Positions 33,472 through 41,915 of a DNA stretch of 64,000 nucleotides are shown piece after piece. A program made the translations under genes and the position numbers. The DNA is taken from NCBI RefSeq assembly GCF_001866665.1, contig NZ_MLYO01000032.1:1-64000 (forward strand), read 5' to 3'. The notes below the pieces were generated by a model, which had not been told where the DNA came from, did not search any database, and saw nothing but the letters and a program-made list of their open reading frames with translations. The DNA is from Streptomyces monashensis. Lineage in GTDB: Bacteria > Actinomycetota > Actinomycetes > Streptomycetales > Streptomycetaceae. Within the stretch, counting starts at the first letter, position 1. Each line of letters starts with the position of its first letter.

Positions 33472-34377
33472 TCAGCCGGCCAGCCGCACCGCGAGCAGTT
33501 CCTCACTCTGCGTGCTCCCACCGCCACGCTCGGCCCGCACCCAGGCCCGCTTGAGATGCAGGTGGACGTCGGCTTCCCAGGTGAAACCCATGCCGCCGTG
33601 CACCTGGAGACAGTCGCGCGCCCCGCGTACGGCGGCCTCGTCGGCCAGCAGCCGGGCGGCGGCGATGTCGGCGGGATCGGCGGTGACGGCGGCCGCGTAC
33701 ACCGCCACTCGGGCGATTTCGCTCCGCACCAGCAGGTCCGCGCACAGATGCTGAACGGCCTGGAACGCCCCGATCGGCCGCCCGAACTGCTCACGGGTCC
33801 GGGCGTGTTGCACGGCCAGCTCGCACACCCGCGCGGCTGTGCCCAGTTGTTCGGCTGCGGTCAGGAGAACGGCGACCGGGTCGGTGGACATGGGACCGGT
33901 GCGTACGGGGCCGGCGGCGGGTGCGGTGCCGTTGATCCGGTGCAGCGGGGTCAGCGGGTCGATCGACCGCACCGGTGCGACCCCGGCCGTATCCCCGAGC
34001 ACCCGGTCCGCCGCCGCCAGCCACTCCACCAACTCCCCGTCCACGGCCGCCACCACCGTCTCCCCCGTGGCCGCGCCCGGTACGGCGGCGGCCGCAAGGT
34101 GCGTGGCGATCAGCGGGCCGGGCACCAGCGCCCGCCCCGCCTCCTCGAAGGCCAGCACGGCCTCGGGCAGGCCCAGCCCGACCCCGCCGGCCGCCTCGGG
34201 CAGGCGCAGGGCGAAGAACCCCGCCCCGCCGAGCGCCCGCCACAGCGCCCGGTCGAGCCGCCCCGGCGCCGCCACGGCCGCCCGCAGCGCCTCCCGTCCG
34301 AAGCACCGGCCCAGCAGCTCCCGTACCCCTGCCTGCAACGCCCGCTGGTCGTCCGTGAGTTGGAACCGCACGCTCAT
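33472..34377 (-). CDS. Acyl-CoA dehydrogenase, short beta-type subunit
   Basis: 301 residues, about 80 shorter than usual. It keeps the start RFQLTDDQRALQAGVRELLG and the C-terminal bundle with HARTREQFGRPIGAFQAVQHLCADLLV and LQVHGGMGFTWEADVHLHLKRAW, but the middle beta domain is reduced. This is the pattern of the beta subunits of alpha2-beta2 ChsE-type dehydrogenases. The start overlaps the stop of the full-length dehydrogenase upstream (ATGA), which is therefore its natural partner. Last gene of the amidohydrolase-ACAD-ACAD operon. Confidence 0.83.
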   Translation of the reverse strand: MSVRFQLTDDQRALQAGVRELLGRCFGREALRAAVAAPGRLDRALWRALGGAGFFALRLPEAAGGVGLGLPEAVLAFEEAGRALVPGPLIATHLAAAAVPGAATGETVVAAVDGELVEWLAAADRVLGDTAGVAPVRSIDPLTPLHRINGTAPAAGPVRTGPMSTDPVAVLLTAAEQLGTAARVCELAVQHARTREQFGRPIGAFQAVQHLCADLLVRSEIARVAVYAAAVTADPADIAAARLLADEAAVRGARDCLQVHGGMGFTWEADVHLHLKRAWVRAERGGGSTQSEELLAVRLAG

Positions 34378-35507
34378 CTCCCCCTCGGCAGGCCGAGGAT
34401 CCGCTCGGCCACGATGGTGCGCTGGATCTGCGAGGTGCCGGCGGCGATCGTGTACGACAGGGACGACAGGCGGTCGATGACCCACGGCCGGTCCAGGTCG
34501 AGGCGGTCGGGGCCGAGGACGTCCGCCGCCGCGTCGTAGAGCTCCTGGCGGGCGTGCGAGTAGCGGAGTTTGAAGACCGAGGCGCCCGTGCCCGGCACCC
34601 CGCCGCCGGTCTCCGCCGCGCTCACGTTCCACTGGGTCAGCCGCCACAGCGCCCGGAACTCCGCCTCCAGCCGGCCGAACCGGCGGCGCAGCACGGGGTC
34701 GTCCCAGCGGCCGTTCTCCCGTGCCGCGCGGGCGAGTTCGCCCAGCACCCGGCGGCAGGCCACCACCTCGCCGACGAAGGCCGTGCCCCGCTCGAAGGAC
34801 AGCGTCACCATGGTCACGCGCCAGCCGTCGTTCTCCGCGCCGACCCGGTTTCCGGCCGGCACCCGCACCTCGTCCAGGAAGACCTCCGCGAACTCCGCCG
34901 AGCCGGCGAGGGTGCGCAGCGGCCGTACGGTGATCCCGTCGGCGTCCATGGGCATGGCCAGCCAGGTGATGCCCCGGTGCCGGGGCGCGTCCGGATCGGT
35001 GCGCACGAGCAGTTCGCACCAGTCGGCGACCTCGGCGTGCGAGGTCCAGATCTTGGACCCGCTCACCACGTAGTCGTCGCCGTCCCGCCACGCGCGCGTG
35101 CGCAGCGCGGCGAGGTCGGAACCCGCGTCCGGTTCGCTGAACCCCTGGCACCACACCTCCTCGCCGCGCAGGATCGGCGGCAGCCAGCGCGCCCGCTGCC
35201 CGGCCGTGCCCTCGGCGGCGATGGTCGGCCCGGCGTGCAGCAGGCCGACGAAGTTCGCCCCCACATAAGGCGCCCCCGCGCGCTCGGTCTCCTCCAGGAA
35301 GATCAGCCGGGTGGTCGGGGAGGCGTCCCAGTGGACCTCGGCGTACCCGGCGTCGTGGAGCGTCCGCTGCCAGCCGAGGTCGTACGCCCGGCGCGCGGGC
35401 CAGTCGTCCGGGGACGGCTTCGCCGGCAGGGTGGGCAGCACCTTGGCGAGCCACTCGCGCAGCCGGGCCCGGAACTCCTCCTCCTCGGGCGTGTACGACA
35501 GGTCCAC
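34374..35507 (-). CDS. Acyl-CoA dehydrogenase, alpha-type subunit
   Basis: 377 residues with VWCQGFSEPDAGSDLAALRT, YVVSGSKIWTSHAEVADWCELLVRT and the C-terminal SYTIAAGTSQIQRTIVAERILGLPRGR. It should bind FAD and oxidise an acyl-CoA. GTG start sharing one base with the amidohydrolase stop, and the stop overlapping the short dehydrogenase start. The two dehydrogenases probably form one heteromeric enzyme. Confidence 0.86.
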   Translation of the reverse strand: MDLSYTPEEEEFRARLREWLAKVLPTLPAKPSPDDWPARRAYDLGWQRTLHDAGYAEVHWDASPTTRLIFLEETERAGAPYVGANFVGLLHAGPTIAAEGTAGQRARWLPPILRGEEVWCQGFSEPDAGSDLAALRTRAWRDGDDYVVSGSKIWTSHAEVADWCELLVRTDPDAPRHRGITWLAMPMDADGITVRPLRTLAGSAEFAEVFLDEVRVPAGNRVGAENDGWRVTMVTLSFERGTAFVGEVVACRRVLGELARAARENGRWDDPVLRRRFGRLEAEFRALWRLTQWNVSAAETGGGVPGTGASVFKLRYSHARQELYDAAADVLGPDRLDLDRPWVIDRLSSLSYTIAAGTSQIQRTIVAERILGLPRGR

Positions 35508-36700
35508 TACCGGTCCAGATCCAGTCCGAGCATGCGGATGGCGTTGCCGCGCATCAGCTTGTAGACGGTCTCGTCGTCCAGACCCTTCACATGGTCGAGG
35601 GCGACCTCCTTGGTGTGCGGGAAGGTCGAGTCGACGTGCGGGTAGTCGGTCTCGAAGGTGGCGTTGTCGCGGCCGACGACGTCGATCGAGGCGACGCCGT
35701 GCTTGTCGCGGAAGAAGCAGCAGTAGATCTGCCGGTAGTAGTACGTCGACGGCGGCTCGGGGATCAGGTCCCTGACCCCGCCCCAGGCCCGGTGCTCCTC
35801 CCACACGTCGTCGGCGCGCTCCAGGGCGTACGGCACCCAGCCCATCTGGCCTTCCGAGTAGGCGAGTTTGAGCTGCGGGAACTTCACCAGGACCCCGCTG
35901 AAGAGGTAGTCCATCATCGAGGCCATCGCGTTGTTGAAGCTGAGCGAGGCCTGGACGGCGGGCGGGGCGTCGGGGGAGGCGGCGGGCATCTGCGAGCTGC
36001 TGCCGATGTGCATGTTGACGACCGTGCCGGTCTCCTCGCAGGCGGCGAAGAACGGGTCCCAGTGGCCGGAGTGGATGGACGGCAGCCCGAGGTGGGTGGG
36101 GATCTCGGAGAAGGTGACCGCCCGCACCCCGCGCTCGGCGTTGCGCCGGATCTCGGCGACCGCCAGTTCCACGTCCCACAGCGGGATGAGGCACAGCGGG
36201 ATCAACCGCCCCCCGCTGTCCCCGCACCACTCCTCCACCATCCAGTCGTTGTAGGCGCGCACGCAGGCGAGGGCGACCTCCTTGTCGTGCGCCTCGGCGA
36301 AGGTCTGGCCGCAGAAGCGCGGGAAGGTCGGGAAGCAGAGGCTGGCCTCGACGTGGTTGAGGTCCATGTCCTCCAGGCGCGCGGCGGGGTCCCAGCAGCC
36401 GCGCCGCATCTGTTCGCGCGTGATCCCCTCCAGCGTCATCTCGTCGCGGTCGAATCCGACGGCGGCGATGTTGCGCTTGTACGGGAACTTCAGGTCCTCG
36501 TAGATCCACCAGTCCGTCGGCTGCCCCGCCGGGTCCATGGTGATCTGGTACTTCCCGGCGACGTAGGCCAGTTCCCCGATCCCGGCGGTCAGCGGCTTGG
36601 GGCCCCGGTCCCGGTACCTGGCCGGGAGCCAGGTCTCGAAGAGGTGGGCGGGCTCGATCACGTGGTCGTCGACGCTGATGATGCGGGGCAGTTCGGTCAT
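35507..36700 (-). CDS. Amidohydrolase-family metal-dependent hydrolase/decarboxylase
   Basis: 397 residues of the ACMSD-like amidohydrolase_2 group. N-terminal metal motif SVDDHVIEP (Asp in place of the first His is seen in several family members), VNMHIGSSSQMP with a metal histidine, and TDYPHVDSTFPHT near the C-terminus. Steroid and terpenoid clusters of actinobacteria often carry such a protein, whose reaction is mostly undetermined; C-C hydrolysis or decarboxylation is possible. The ATG follows GGAGGGG. First gene of the operon after the paired operators at 36728-36769. Confidence 0.82.
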   Translation of the reverse strand: MTELPRIISVDDHVIEPAHLFETWLPARYRDRGPKPLTAGIGELAYVAGKYQITMDPAGQPTDWWIYEDLKFPYKRNIAAVGFDRDEMTLEGITREQMRRGCWDPAARLEDMDLNHVEASLCFPTFPRFCGQTFAEAHDKEVALACVRAYNDWMVEEWCGDSGGRLIPLCLIPLWDVELAVAEIRRNAERGVRAVTFSEIPTHLGLPSIHSGHWDPFFAACEETGTVVNMHIGSSSQMPAASPDAPPAVQASLSFNNAMASMMDYLFSGVLVKFPQLKLAYSEGQMGWVPYALERADDVWEEHRAWGGVRDLIPEPPSTYYYRQIYCCFFRDKHGVASIDVVGRDNATFETDYPHVDSTFPHTKEVALDHVKGLDDETVYKLMRGNAIRMLGLDLDR

Positions 36701-36727
36701 GGTTCCCCTCCGCCGGACAGTACTTAT

Positions 36728-36742
36728 CTGATGACCCGTCAG
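36728..36742. promoter_or_regulatory. Operator copy 9 (CTGATGACCCGTCAG)
   Basis: 11 of 12 arm positions match, flanked by AT on both sides (ATCTGATGACCCGTCAGAT). Pairs with the next copy at 27 bp, exactly as in the first divergent gap of the window. Confidence 0.72.
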
Positions 36743-36754
36743 ATAGCATGACAG

Positions 36755-36769
36755 CTGACGACCCGTCAG
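36755..36769. promoter_or_regulatory. Operator copy 10 (CTGACGACCCGTCAG)
   Basis: Perfect 12 of 12 arm match, 23 bp upstream of the acyl-CoA ligase start (36792) in the divergent gap. Confidence 0.74.
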
Positions 36770-36791
36770 CCAAGCAGTCAGGGGGGCACCC

Positions 36792-38294
36792 GTGAACGAG
36801 ACCCCGCACACTCTGGGTTCCGCGCCGACCCTGTGGGACCTGGTGGACCGCCGGGCCCGGTGCACCCCCGACCGGCCGGTCCTCCTCCAGGGCGAACGCC
36901 GGCTGACCTTCGGCGAGCTGCGCTCACGCGCCGAACGGGTCGCGGCGGGCCTGTACGCCATGGGCGTGCGCCCCGGCACGGTGGTCGCCTGGCAGCTGCC
37001 CACCCGCGTCGAGACCGTCCTGCTGTCCTTCGCGCTGGCCCGCCTGGGCGCCGTACAGTCCCCGGTCATCCCCTTCTACCGGGACCGCGAGGTCGGCTTC
37101 GCGCTGCGCGAGTCGAGGGCGGAGTTCTTCGCGGTGCCGGGCGTGTGGCGCGGTCACGACCACACGGAGATGGCGCGGCGCCTCGGCGCGAAGGGGATCT
37201 TCGAAGCGTACGACGGGAGCGCCCTCCCCGACGGCGACCCCTCGACGCTCCCCGCCCCGCCCGCCGAGGGCGCCTCGGTCCGCTGGATCTACTGGACCTC
37301 GGGCACCACCTCCGACCCCAAGGGGGTGCTGCACACCGACCGCTCGCTGATCGCGGGCGGCTCCTGCCTGGCGCACGCGCTTCGGCTGACGGCCGACGAC
37401 GTGGGCTCGATCGCCTTCCCCTACGCCCACATAGGCGGCCTCGACTACCTGGTGATGCTCCTGCTGTACGGCTTCCCGGCGGTGCTGTTCGAGCACTTCG
37501 CGCTGCCGGACGCGCTCGCGGAGTACCGGCGGCACGGGGTGACCGTGGCCGGCGGCTCGACGGCCTTCTACTCGCTCTTCCTCGCCGAGCAGCGCAGACA
37601 GCCACGGGAGAAGCTGATCCCGACCCTGCGGCTGCTCGCGGGCGGCGGCGCCCCGAAGCCGCCGGAGGTCTATCACGCCGTCGTGCGCGAGATGGGCGTC
37701 CAGCTCACGCACGGATACGGCATGACCGAGGTCCCGATGATCACCATGGGCGACCCGGAGGACACCGCCGAGAACCTGGCGACGACCGAGGGCCGCCCCC
37801 CGCGGGGCATGGAGATCCGGATCGCCGACGGCGAGGTGCGGCTGCGCGGCGAGGCCGTCTGCCGGGGCTACCTGGACCCCGCCCAGACGGCCGCCGCCTT
37901 CGACGCCGAGGGCTTCCTGCGCACCGGCGACCTGGGCCACGTCACGCCCTCCGGCCATCTGGTCCTCACCGGACGCCTGAAGGACGTGATCATCCGCAAG
38001 GGCGAGAACATCTCGGCCAAGGAGATCGAGGACCTGCTGGCCACACATCCGCTGGTCGCGGACGCGGCGGTGATCGGACTGCCTGACGCGGACCGGGGAG
38101 AGCTGGTGTGCGCGGTGGTGGAACAGGCGCCGGGGGTCCAGGAGTTGACCCTCTCCGCAGTGGTCTCCCACCTCCGGGCCGGCGGCCTCTCCGTCCACAA
38201 ACTGCCCGAGCGGCTGGAGGTGGTGGCGGCACTGCCGAGGAACGAGGCGCTGCGCAAGGTGCTGAAGTACAGGCTGCGGGAGCGGTTCTCGTAA
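36792..38294 (+). CDS. Acyl-CoA synthetase (AMP-forming, FadD family)
   Basis: 500 residues, complete. ATP motif YWTSGTTSDPKGVLH (about 168-182), A5 motif HGYGMTEVPM, A7/A8 region LRTGDLGHVTPSGHLVLTGRLKDVIIRKGENISAKEIEDLL, and C-terminal lysine motif PRNEALRKVLKYRL. Of the class of AliA/FadD17-like ligases for cyclic or branched acids; the substrate is unknown. GTG start with GGGGGG before it. Divergent from the amidohydrolase operon and sharing the two operators. It marks the right end of the catabolic regulon. Confidence 0.85.
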   Translation: MNETPHTLGSAPTLWDLVDRRARCTPDRPVLLQGERRLTFGELRSRAERVAAGLYAMGVRPGTVVAWQLPTRVETVLLSFALARLGAVQSPVIPFYRDREVGFALRESRAEFFAVPGVWRGHDHTEMARRLGAKGIFEAYDGSALPDGDPSTLPAPPAEGASVRWIYWTSGTTSDPKGVLHTDRSLIAGGSCLAHALRLTADDVGSIAFPYAHIGGLDYLVMLLLYGFPAVLFEHFALPDALAEYRRHGVTVAGGSTAFYSLFLAEQRRQPREKLIPTLRLLAGGGAPKPPEVYHAVVREMGVQLTHGYGMTEVPMITMGDPEDTAENLATTEGRPPRGMEIRIADGEVRLRGEAVCRGYLDPAQTAAAFDAEGFLRTGDLGHVTPSGHLVLTGRLKDVIIRKGENISAKEIEDLLATHPLVADAAVIGLPDADRGELVCAVVEQAPGVQELTLSAVVSHLRAGGLSVHKLPERLEVVAALPRNEALRKVLKYRLRERFS

Positions 38295-38316
38295 CCCCCG
38301 CCCCCGAGGGCAGTGC

Positions 38317-39741
38317 CTACATCCGGCTCAGCCCCGCCGTCGCGAACAGCACGTCCCTGATCGCCTGGCGGTCGCCGTCCTGGCCTGCGGCCGCTTCCTC
38401 CGGGGGGATGCGGCCCGCGGCCAGCCGGCAGAACTCCACGCCGTCCAGGGCGACATGGGCCACCTCGAACTCCGCGGAGCCCACCGCCGCCGGGGAGTCC
38501 AGCGGGATCAGCCACTCGCCGCCGGCCGCGCCCTCGATCTCCAGACGCAGGCTGCGGCCGGGGGCGCCCGCCGCGACCAGGTGCGGGGTGGTGCCCGGGG
38601 CGGAGCGGCCGGTGCGGCGCCGCTCGGCGAGCGCGGCAGGGAGCATGCGGGCCGTGAGGTCGATCATCTTGTTGAGATGCCGGGGCGCGGGCGGGTCGTA
38701 GGGGTAGTCCACCGCCTCCGCGATGTCCTCGGCGTGCACCCAGCACTCGAAGGCGCGGTCCAGCATCGCGTCGTGCAGCGGGAGGGAGAAGTCGCCGTAC
38801 GACACCGGGAGTCCGCCCGCGTGGCTGCCCGTGAAGGCCACCGTGCGCACCAGGCTGTGGCTCTGCTCCCGCCAGGGTCCGCGCACCGAGCGGGTCGGCG
38901 GGAAGTGGGAGGTCCGCCAGTGCGCCTCGGTGCGCTCCGCCGGGCCGGTCGGACAGGTGGCGTCCGTGCCGGCGGCCTCGGTCAGCGGGTCCTCCAGGCC
39001 GAGGGCGAGTGCGATCATGCCGTCCACGGAGAGAAGGTGGGCTATCACCCCGGCGACGGTCGTACGACGGCTCGTCGCGGTGTCGCCCTCGAACCAGCGC
39101 AGCCGGACCGGTGCGTGCCACTCGGCGTCCCCGAAGTCCTGGAGCAGGGCGTCGAGGCGGGCGGTCTCGGCGTCGTACGGCGCCGCCCACGGCGGCAGCG
39201 GGATGCGGGGCGGGCGGCGGTCCAGGCAGGTCTCCAGGACGCGGGTGCGCAGGGCCGGGTCCAGGTCGAGGCTCTCCGGCTGGTGCAGCAGGCCGACGGC
39301 CTCGCGCAGCCGGCGGGCCTCGTCGGCGCAGCCGCCGCAGGAGCCCAGGTGGTCCTCGACGGTCGCCGTCTCCGCCGCCGAGCAGGCGGCCAGCGCCCAG
39401 GCGCCGAGGAGCGACTTCAGGACGTCGTGCGGCAGGTCGAGCGGCACGGGGGCGGGATCTCCCAGGTCGGCGAGGTCGGGCAGCGGCCGTCCGCCGTCCT
39501 CCACGGAGGCGCGGGGCGTCGGTATGCGCGGGCGGTCCGGCTCGGGCGCGCCGGAGCCGGGCGTCAGCTGTCCCGGGCCGTCGCCGGAGCCGTCGCCGTC
39601 GCGCCGGCCTGGGTGCCGGCGCTCACCGGGGCCGTCGTCGGCGCCGTCGCCCCGCCGGCTCCCGTGCTCCGCACGCCTGTTGTGCTCCTCCTCGGGTCCC
39701 TCGTGCTCGTCGTGTGCCTCGAACCGGTCCGCGCCGCTCAC
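38317..39741 (-). CDS. Zinc-finger anti-sigma protein fused to an MDMPI (mycothiol-dependent) domain
   Basis: 474 residues. About 95 low-complexity residues rich in Asp, Gly, Arg and Pro; then a ZAS zinc finger with HLGSCGGCADEARRLREAVG (about 130-149); then a C-terminal MDMPI/DinB-like domain with TVAGVIAHLLSVDGMIALALG and LDRAFECWVHAEDIAEAVDYP. ZAS domains sequester ECF-type sigma factors and release them on oxidation or binding. The GTG start overlaps the upstream sigma factor stop by four bases, so it is the cognate anti-sigma factor. The MDMPI part may give thiol-linked sensing, an inference. Confidence 0.83.
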   Translation of the reverse strand: MSGADRFEAHDEHEGPEEEHNRRAEHGSRRGDGADDGPGERRHPGRRDGDGSGDGPGQLTPGSGAPEPDRPRIPTPRASVEDGGRPLPDLADLGDPAPVPLDLPHDVLKSLLGAWALAACSAAETATVEDHLGSCGGCADEARRLREAVGLLHQPESLDLDPALRTRVLETCLDRRPPRIPLPPWAAPYDAETARLDALLQDFGDAEWHAPVRLRWFEGDTATSRRTTVAGVIAHLLSVDGMIALALGLEDPLTEAAGTDATCPTGPAERTEAHWRTSHFPPTRSVRGPWREQSHSLVRTVAFTGSHAGGLPVSYGDFSLPLHDAMLDRAFECWVHAEDIAEAVDYPYDPPAPRHLNKMIDLTARMLPAALAERRRTGRSAPGTTPHLVAAGAPGRSLRLEIEGAAGGEWLIPLDSPAAVGSAEFEVAHVALDGVEFCRLAAGRIPPEEAAAGQDGDRQAIRDVLFATAGLSRM

Positions 39742-40307
39742 ACCGCGCCCCCGTATCCCGGAGGCGCCCCGGCGTCGTGGGCGGTGGAGAGCAGCTGCAG
39801 GCCGAGGCGGAGCCGACGGCGGGCCTCGTCCTCCGTGACGCCGAGGTCGACGGCGGTCTGGCGGTAGTCCCGGCGCTGGAAGTAGGCCAGTTCGAGCGCG
39901 GCGCGCAGCGGGGCGGGCATGGAGTGGACGATGAAGTCGGCGCGGGCGGCGACCGAGGCGCGGCGGACCTTGCGCTCCAGTTCCTCGGCGGCGCCGGCCT
40001 CCCGGGGCAGCGCGGCGGTCTCGCAGTCGCGCAGCCGCTGCACCGCGAGCCGGTGGGCCACGCCGGCCACCCAGGAGCGCAGCGGGCCCTGTCTGGGGTC
40101 GTAGCTCTCGGGGTGCTCCCAGACGTGGGCGAAGACCTCACGGGTGACGGTGTCGGCGGCCTTCTCGTCGCCGAGGACGCGGTGGGCGAGGTTGTGCACC
40201 AGCGAGGCGAACCTGTCGTACAGCTCGCCCAGGGCGGCGGCCTCGCCGCGGGCGAGGCGCTGCTGCATCTTGCGGTCCCAGCGGGGCGGTACGTCCTTCG
40301 TGGCCAT
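39738..40307 (-). CDS. ECF-like sigma-70 family RNA polymerase sigma factor
   Basis: 189 residues. Region 2 is in LYDRFASLVHNLAHRVLGDEKAADTVTREVFAHVWEHPESYDPRQGPLRSWVAGVAHRLAVQRLR. Region 4 is in ALELAYFQRRDYRQTAVDLGVTEDEARRRLRLGLQLL. The ATG at 40307 follows GAGGGG. It is overlapped by the zinc-finger anti-sigma gene downstream and divergent from the STAS gene across 361 bp. The arrangement resembles the SCO4409/SCO4410 region of S. coelicolor, from memory. Confidence 0.86.
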   Translation of the reverse strand: MATKDVPPRWDRKMQQRLARGEAAALGELYDRFASLVHNLAHRVLGDEKAADTVTREVFAHVWEHPESYDPRQGPLRSWVAGVAHRLAVQRLRDCETAALPREAGAAEELERKVRRASVAARADFIVHSMPAPLRAALELAYFQRRDYRQTAVDLGVTEDEARRRLRLGLQLLSTAHDAGAPPGYGGAV

Positions 40308-40668
40308 GCGGTCCCCTCCCCTCGCCCGTGCTCCGGTCCTACAGCGTCTCTGCACCGTCTTCCCGAATGTAGTCGGCACCTCTGACAGCGCACGCCCCTT
40401 TGTGTCAATGCGCGCCCCGTGAGGCACCGCAGGTGATAGTGCCCCCTTCACACATTCTCCACACAGGGCGTGGGCGTCGTCACGACATCTCTGATCGAAC
40501 ACGATCGATAGTGACCGAAACAAGTCCCTTGTCGATCACGTCCGGTTTCCTGCTCGACGTTTCAGGGAACGGCCGCTGGGCAGCCGCGCGGAAGCAAGCG
40601 TAGGAACTGCTTCCGTTTTCTGGCGGCTCAGGCGGTTCCGGGAGTTCCGGCGAGCGGAGGGCATAGCC
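40308..40668. other. 361-bp divergent promoter region of sigma and STAS genes
   Basis: No gene. It contains an exact 8-bp inverted repeat CGGAAGCA/TGCTTCCG at 40589-40596 and 40608-40615 followed by TTTTC, 54 bp before the STAS start. This could be an operator or attenuator. It also holds an AT-richer stretch around 40490-40530 suited to a promoter. Confidence 0.45.
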
Positions 40669-41043
40669 GTGGCATTCAACGTGACCGGCGTCGAACAGGG
40701 CGAGTGGGCCGTCCTGCGGGTGTCCGGGGAACTGGACCTGATGACCTCGCCGGTGCTGCGCCAGCGGGTGCACGACGTCGTCGCCGACGGGCACCACAGC
40801 CTCGTCGTGGACCTCTCCGACGTGTTCTTCTGCGACTCCAGCGGGGTCGGCGTCCTCATCGCCGCCCGCCGCCTGATCCGCTCCTGCCAGGGCCGGCTGC
40901 GGCTGATCCTGCCCGACCGGGGCGCGGTCGACGGCTCCCACGTCAACCGGGTCCTCGGCGCCCTCGGCGTCCGCCGCCTCTTCGACGTCCGCCCCGATCT
41001 CGACTCCGCCACGTCCGACGAGGCGGACCCGCTGTCGGCCTGA
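40669..41043 (+). CDS. STAS-domain anti-sigma factor antagonist
   Basis: 124 residues, SpoIIAA/RsbV fold. The phosphorylatable serine motif DSSGVG lies at residues 56-61 (FFCDSSGVGVLIAARR). Partner-switching antagonists bind RsbW-like ATPases, of which this window has two. GTG start with GAGGG upstream. Divergent from the sigma factor gene. Confidence 0.85.
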   Translation: MAFNVTGVEQGEWAVLRVSGELDLMTSPVLRQRVHDVVADGHHSLVVDLSDVFFCDSSGVGVLIAARRLIRSCQGRLRLILPDRGAVDGSHVNRVLGALGVRRLFDVRPDLDSATSDEADPLSA

Positions 41044-41219
41044 CGCGCCGCCGCACCCCGCGCCGCAGCGTGCCCCGCTCGTCGCGACAAGTCCACACAT
41101 CTGTCGCAGGATTCCCCCGGTCTTGGCACAACCGCCGGTTTCCCGCCGTCTTCCGGCCACCCGCGTCGTACGCTCCGGGCGAGATCGACCGACGCACACG
41201 TAAGGCGGCCCGAACAGAC

Positions 41220-41732
41220 ATGGTCAGCACCGAGTACGAACGCAGGATCGCCGCCCGGTTCGCCACCCTCGACCAGGACGGCAACGGCTGGATCGACCGC
41301 GAGGACTTCAGCGCGGCGGCCAAGGCGCTCCTCACCGAGTTCACCGTGCCCGCCCGCTCCGCCCAGGGGCAGGCGCTCTACGCGGGCGCGGAGGCGCTCT
41401 GGCAGGGCATGGCCGGCATCGCGGACCGGGACGGCGACCAGCGCATCACCCGCGAGGAGTTCGTCACCGGCGCGGTCAAGCGCCTGCGCGACACCCCCGC
41501 CCGCTTCGCCGAGATCGCCCGCCCGTTCCTGCACGCGGCGCTGGCGGTGGCGGACACGGACTCCGACGGCCGGATCACGGTCGCGGACACCGCACGGGGG
41601 CTGCGGGCCCTGCGCGTGCCGGAGGCCGTGGCCGGGGCGACCGCCGCCGCCCTCGACGCGGACGGCGACGGCGTGATCGGCGAGGCGGAGATCGTGCCGG
41701 CGTTCGCGGGGTACTTCACGATCTCCGAGTGA
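41220..41732 (+). CDS. EF-hand calcium-binding protein (calerythrin-like)
   Basis: 170 residues with four EF-hand loops at about 18-29 (DQDGNGWIDRED), 69-80 (DRDGDQRITREE), 112-123 (DTDSDGRITVAD) and 146-157 (DADGDGVIGEAE). Loops 2 and 4 end in Glu as in strong sites, and loops 1 and 3 end in Asp. No signal peptide. The family buffers or senses calcium in Streptomyces. The ATG lies at 41220; longer reads run through the STAS gene region in another frame. Confidence 0.85.
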   Translation: MVSTEYERRIAARFATLDQDGNGWIDREDFSAAAKALLTEFTVPARSAQGQALYAGAEALWQGMAGIADRDGDQRITREEFVTGAVKRLRDTPARFAEIARPFLHAALAVADTDSDGRITVADTARGLRALRVPEAVAGATAAALDADGDGVIGEAEIVPAFAGYFTISE

Positions 41733-41799
41733 CCCCGCGACGCCACGACGCCGCTGCGGCCGCTGAGCGGGTCCGGCGAAGTCCGGGGGGGGTTCGGCG

Positions 41800-41816
41800 G
41801 CGCCCCGAAGGGGCGC
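41800..41816. terminator. GC-rich hairpin between EF-hand gene and purU
   Basis: Perfect 7-bp stem GCGCCCC/GGGGCGC with a GAA loop, between convergent genes. It is embedded in a dispersed Streptomyces repeat type (about 41798-41885) that includes GGGGCGCGGGG and GCGCGACCAGCCGCG. Confidence 0.6.
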
Positions 41817-41915
41817 GGGGCTCCGTCGATACGCGGCTGCGCCGCGTGGGCGCGACCAGCCGCGACGGGCCCCGCGGACGACCGACGGCGCAGTGCGGCA
41901 CGTCCAGCGGAGCGC

